Part shown: positions 43,357-44,675 of the stretch, piece after piece | Layout: each line of letters begins with the position of its first letter | Numbering within the stretch: position 1 is the stretch's first letter | DNA from: an uncultured Lachnospiraceae bacterium | GTDB taxonomy: Bacteria; Bacillota; Clostridia; Lachnospirales; Lachnospiraceae | NCBI GenBank assembly: GCA_947172705.1 | Contig: CAMWCA010000028.1 | Span: 1-44,675 of the forward strand | Direction of reading: 5' to 3' | Length of the DNA stretch: 44,675 nt | The notes under the pieces: generated by a model | Told to the model about the DNA's origin: nothing | What the model saw: only the letters and a program-made list of their open reading frames with translations | Databases searched by the model: none | Made by a program: the position numbers and the translations under genes

Positions 43357-44061
43357 ATGAGAATTGCATTAATGGTAATCAGGCTTTTTTGGATAGCTCC
43401 CTATTATTTGCTTAAAATATGGTGGTGCGGTATAAGCAGCAGAATTACTTATGAAGAATCCTTTTGGTTTATAAAAAAAGTAACAAAAAAAGCAAATCAT
43501 GCAGGAAGAGTTACGATTGAGACATATGGGATCGAAAACATCCCTAAGGAGGATGGATTTATATTTTATCCTAACCATCAGGGAATGTTTGACGTACTTG
43601 TATTTTTAGATTCTTGCCCCAGACCTTTTTCTTTTGTAGCAAAAAAGGAAGCCAGTAATGTGATTCTGTTAAAGCAGGTGATTAAAGCATTAGGCGCTTA
43701 TGCCATGGACAGAGAAGATATTAAGCAATCTATGAAAGTGATCCTTTCAATGGCTGAGGATGTAAAGAAAGGGAAAAACTTTCTGATCTTTGCAGAAGGA
43801 ACCCGAAGCAAAATGGGAAACTCCTTATTAGAATTTAAGGGAGGAAGCTTTAAATGCGCCGTTAAAGCAAAGTGTCCTATTGTGCCCTGCGCCTTGATCG
43901 ATTCTTTTCAACCCTTTGATGAAAAGTCTATAAGACCTGTTACGGTCAAGCTGATTTATATGCCTCCCATACATTACGAAGAATATAAAGATATGAAAAC
44001 AGTGGAGATTGCAGAAGAAGTTAAAAGAAGGATCGAGGCTGTAATCAAAACCTATTTATAG
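43357..44061 (+). CDS. plsC: 1-acyl-sn-glycerol-3-phosphate acyltransferase (PlsC family)
   Basis: PlsC adds the second acyl chain in phosphatidate synthesis at the membrane. The 234-residue protein has one N-terminal hydrophobic segment, the catalytic H74-x4-D79 motif in YPNHQGMFDV, the glycerol-phosphate-binding FAEGTRSKMG, and CPIVPCALI. It starts 22 bases after the fumarase beta gene and ends this operon. No clear terminator is seen before the tRNA promoter. Confidence 0.9.
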   Translation: MRIALMVIRLFWIAPYYLLKIWWCGISSRITYEESFWFIKKVTKKANHAGRVTIETYGIENIPKEDGFIFYPNHQGMFDVLVFLDSCPRPFSFVAKKEASNVILLKQVIKALGAYAMDREDIKQSMKVILSMAEDVKKGKNFLIFAEGTRSKMGNSLLEFKGGSFKCAVKAKCPIVPCALIDSFQPFDEKSIRPVTVKLIYMPPIHYEEYKDMKTVEIAEEVKRRIEAVIKTYL

Positions 44062-44166
44062 CATATGGGATAGGTATCAAAGCGGTGTTGTATTTAAGAG
44101 TCGATTTGTGCCATAATCTTTGTGGTGGTGTGCGGTTAAGTACGCTGAATTTTGGAAGAAAAAGCA

Positions 44167-44195
44167 TTGACAAACGAAATATGCTTAGGTATAAT
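44167..44195 (+). promoter_or_regulatory. Promoter of the tRNA-Ser gene
   Basis: Perfect consensus: TTGACA (44167-44172), 17 bases and TATAAT (44190-44195). The expected start near 44202 lies about 60 bases before the mature tRNA. Confidence 0.85.
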
Positions 44196-44263
44196 AACAT
44201 TTGCGTTGCAAGATATATTGCAGTGCCACAGCAAAATATTGGTAGCGGTGTAATTCAGATTTT

Positions 44264-44351
44264 GGAGAAATACTCAAGAGGCTGAAGAGGCGCCCCTGCT
44301 AAGGGTGTAGGTCGTTCACGCGGCGCGAGGGTTCAAATCCCTCTTTCTCCG
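44264..44351 (+). tRNA. tRNA-Ser, anticodon GCU
   Basis: The acceptor stem pairs GGAGAAA (44264-44270) with TTTCTCC (44344-44350), and G 44351 is the discriminator. The anticodon arm CGCCC-CTGCTAA-GGGTG shows GCT at 44298-44300, and a long variable arm and a T arm with GGTTCAAATC follow. The long variable arm and the G discriminator fit serine. CCA is not encoded. It reads AGC and AGU codons. Confidence 0.95.
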
Positions 44352-44368
44352 TTTAGCTGCCAATAGAG

Positions 44369-44404
44369 TTGGAAGTATCTGATACATGGTACTTCCAAAT
44401 TTTT
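44369..44404 (+). terminator. Terminator after tRNA-Ser
   Basis: A perfect 9-bp stem (TTGGAAGTA 44369-44377 with TACTTCCAA 44390-44398) is followed by ATTTTT. Confidence 0.85.
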
Positions 44405-44480
44405 GGCTTTAAGCTAAAAATTATAGCATAATAGACAAATGTCAATGATGATTTTTGGTTGAATGACCAGAAATAGTTTA

Positions 44481-44510
44481 TTGACAAGTTTTTACAGAGA
44501 ATGCTATAAT
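44481..44510 (+). promoter_or_regulatory. First of two tandem strong promoters (P1)
   Basis: TTGACA (44481-44486), 18 bases and TATAAT (44505-44510) with an extended TG element. A CCACC/GGTGG hairpin (44517-44542) follows the start. Confidence 0.8.
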
Positions 44511-44566
44511 GAAATTCCACCGTTTGTGAATATGAATGGTGGAAATGAAAAAATTTAAAAAATGTC

Positions 44567-44595
44567 TTGACTAAGATAAAAACTCGTGATATTAT
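44567..44595 (+). promoter_or_regulatory. Second tandem promoter (P2)
   Basis: TTGACT (44567-44572), 17 bases and TATTAT (44590-44595), 86 bases behind P1. Confidence 0.75.
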
Positions 44596-44675
44596 ATCAG
44601 AGTTGCGTCTGAGGAAGACAGCAGTAGGAACCTTGACAAATGAACAGCAATGCAGCCCTGAAAATTCAAGAGAAT
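44596..44675 (+). other. Leader reading off the window edge, probably an rRNA operon leader
   Basis: No reading frame is visible. The text ACCTTGACAAATGAACAG followed by CCTGAAAATTC resembles the leader regions before 16S rRNA genes of Lachnospiraceae as I remember them, and tandem strong promoters fit. The 324 bases from 44352 hold only the terminator, the two promoters and this leader. Confidence 0.45.

Noticed and set aside
44062..44285. 66-codon frame across the tRNA promoter and tRNA start
   Set aside because: It overlaps the tRNA and its promoter and has no ribosome binding site.
1..44675. CRISPR arrays, complete insertion sequences, complete prophage
   Set aside because: No regularly spaced repeats, no transposase with inverted ends and no phage structural genes were seen on either strand.

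Overview
The window looks like chromosomal DNA from a Gram-positive, low-to-moderate GC Clostridia, most likely Lachnospiraceae (Blautia/Dorea-like). This rests on strong AGGAGG ribosome binding sites, a T-box-controlled trp operon, a Tad-type pilus locus without outer-membrane parts, and families typical of gut Firmicutes (DUF5702, DUF3737, DUF3842, UPF0340, DUF6382-FHA). The genus is inference; no rRNA gene lies inside the window.

Layout. 1-5.1 kb is an AT-rich, partly decayed accessory island. It holds the tail of an Rpn-like nuclease/transposase, an intact HEPN-domain protein, a promoter-hairpin-terminator unit that looks like a small RNA in front of a broken Abi-like gene, a KilA-N protein followed by a scar of a second KilA-N copy, a deleted serine recombinase, and an XRE regulator with membrane segments plus a 38-residue membrane peptide. 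5.1-11.8 kb is the complete trpEGDCFBA operon. A consensus promoter, a tryptophan-specific T-box with terminator, and then a 42-codon leader ORF with two Trp codons that overlaps the trpE start precede it.

11.9-22.2 kb is mixed metabolism and regulation: an AraC regulator, a VOC-DUF3795 fusion, a TfoX-like protein, a LuxE-LuxC fatty-aldehyde pair without luciferase, a MerR/TipAS regulator divergent from a Dabb protein, DUF3737, a MATE transporter, a ferredoxin-like aldo/keto reductase and DUF3842. At 22.18-22.32 kb a three-way-junction RNA is followed by an intrinsic terminator whose 5' arm can also pair with the junction. This is a candidate new riboswitch or attenuator for the next operon, a peptide/nickel-type ABC importer with its two ATPases fused (22.3-27.7 kb).

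Next come MgtC (minus strand), a UPF0340 protein, glucose-6-phosphate isomerase and an orphan hisB. 31.3-40.4 kb is one long, tightly overlapped Tad/Flp pilus operon: TadZ-like, TadA, TadB, TadC with an Ig-like ectodomain, a Flp-like pilin, DUF5702, a TadE-like protein with a duplicated Cys/His module, a minimal prepilin peptidase, a second TadE-like protein and a DUF6382-FHA protein. 40.4-44.1 kb is a second operon with its own promoter: flavodoxin-SCP2 fusion, HIT protein, two-subunit fumarase and PlsC. The window ends with tRNA-Ser(GCU), tandem strong promoters and a leader reading off the edge, probably the start of an rRNA operon.

Most interesting: the junction RNA before the ABC operon, the Trp leader ORF behind the T-box, the unusual Tad components, and the small RNA beside the Abi remnant. 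All calls come from reading the sequence; no database search or folding program was run.
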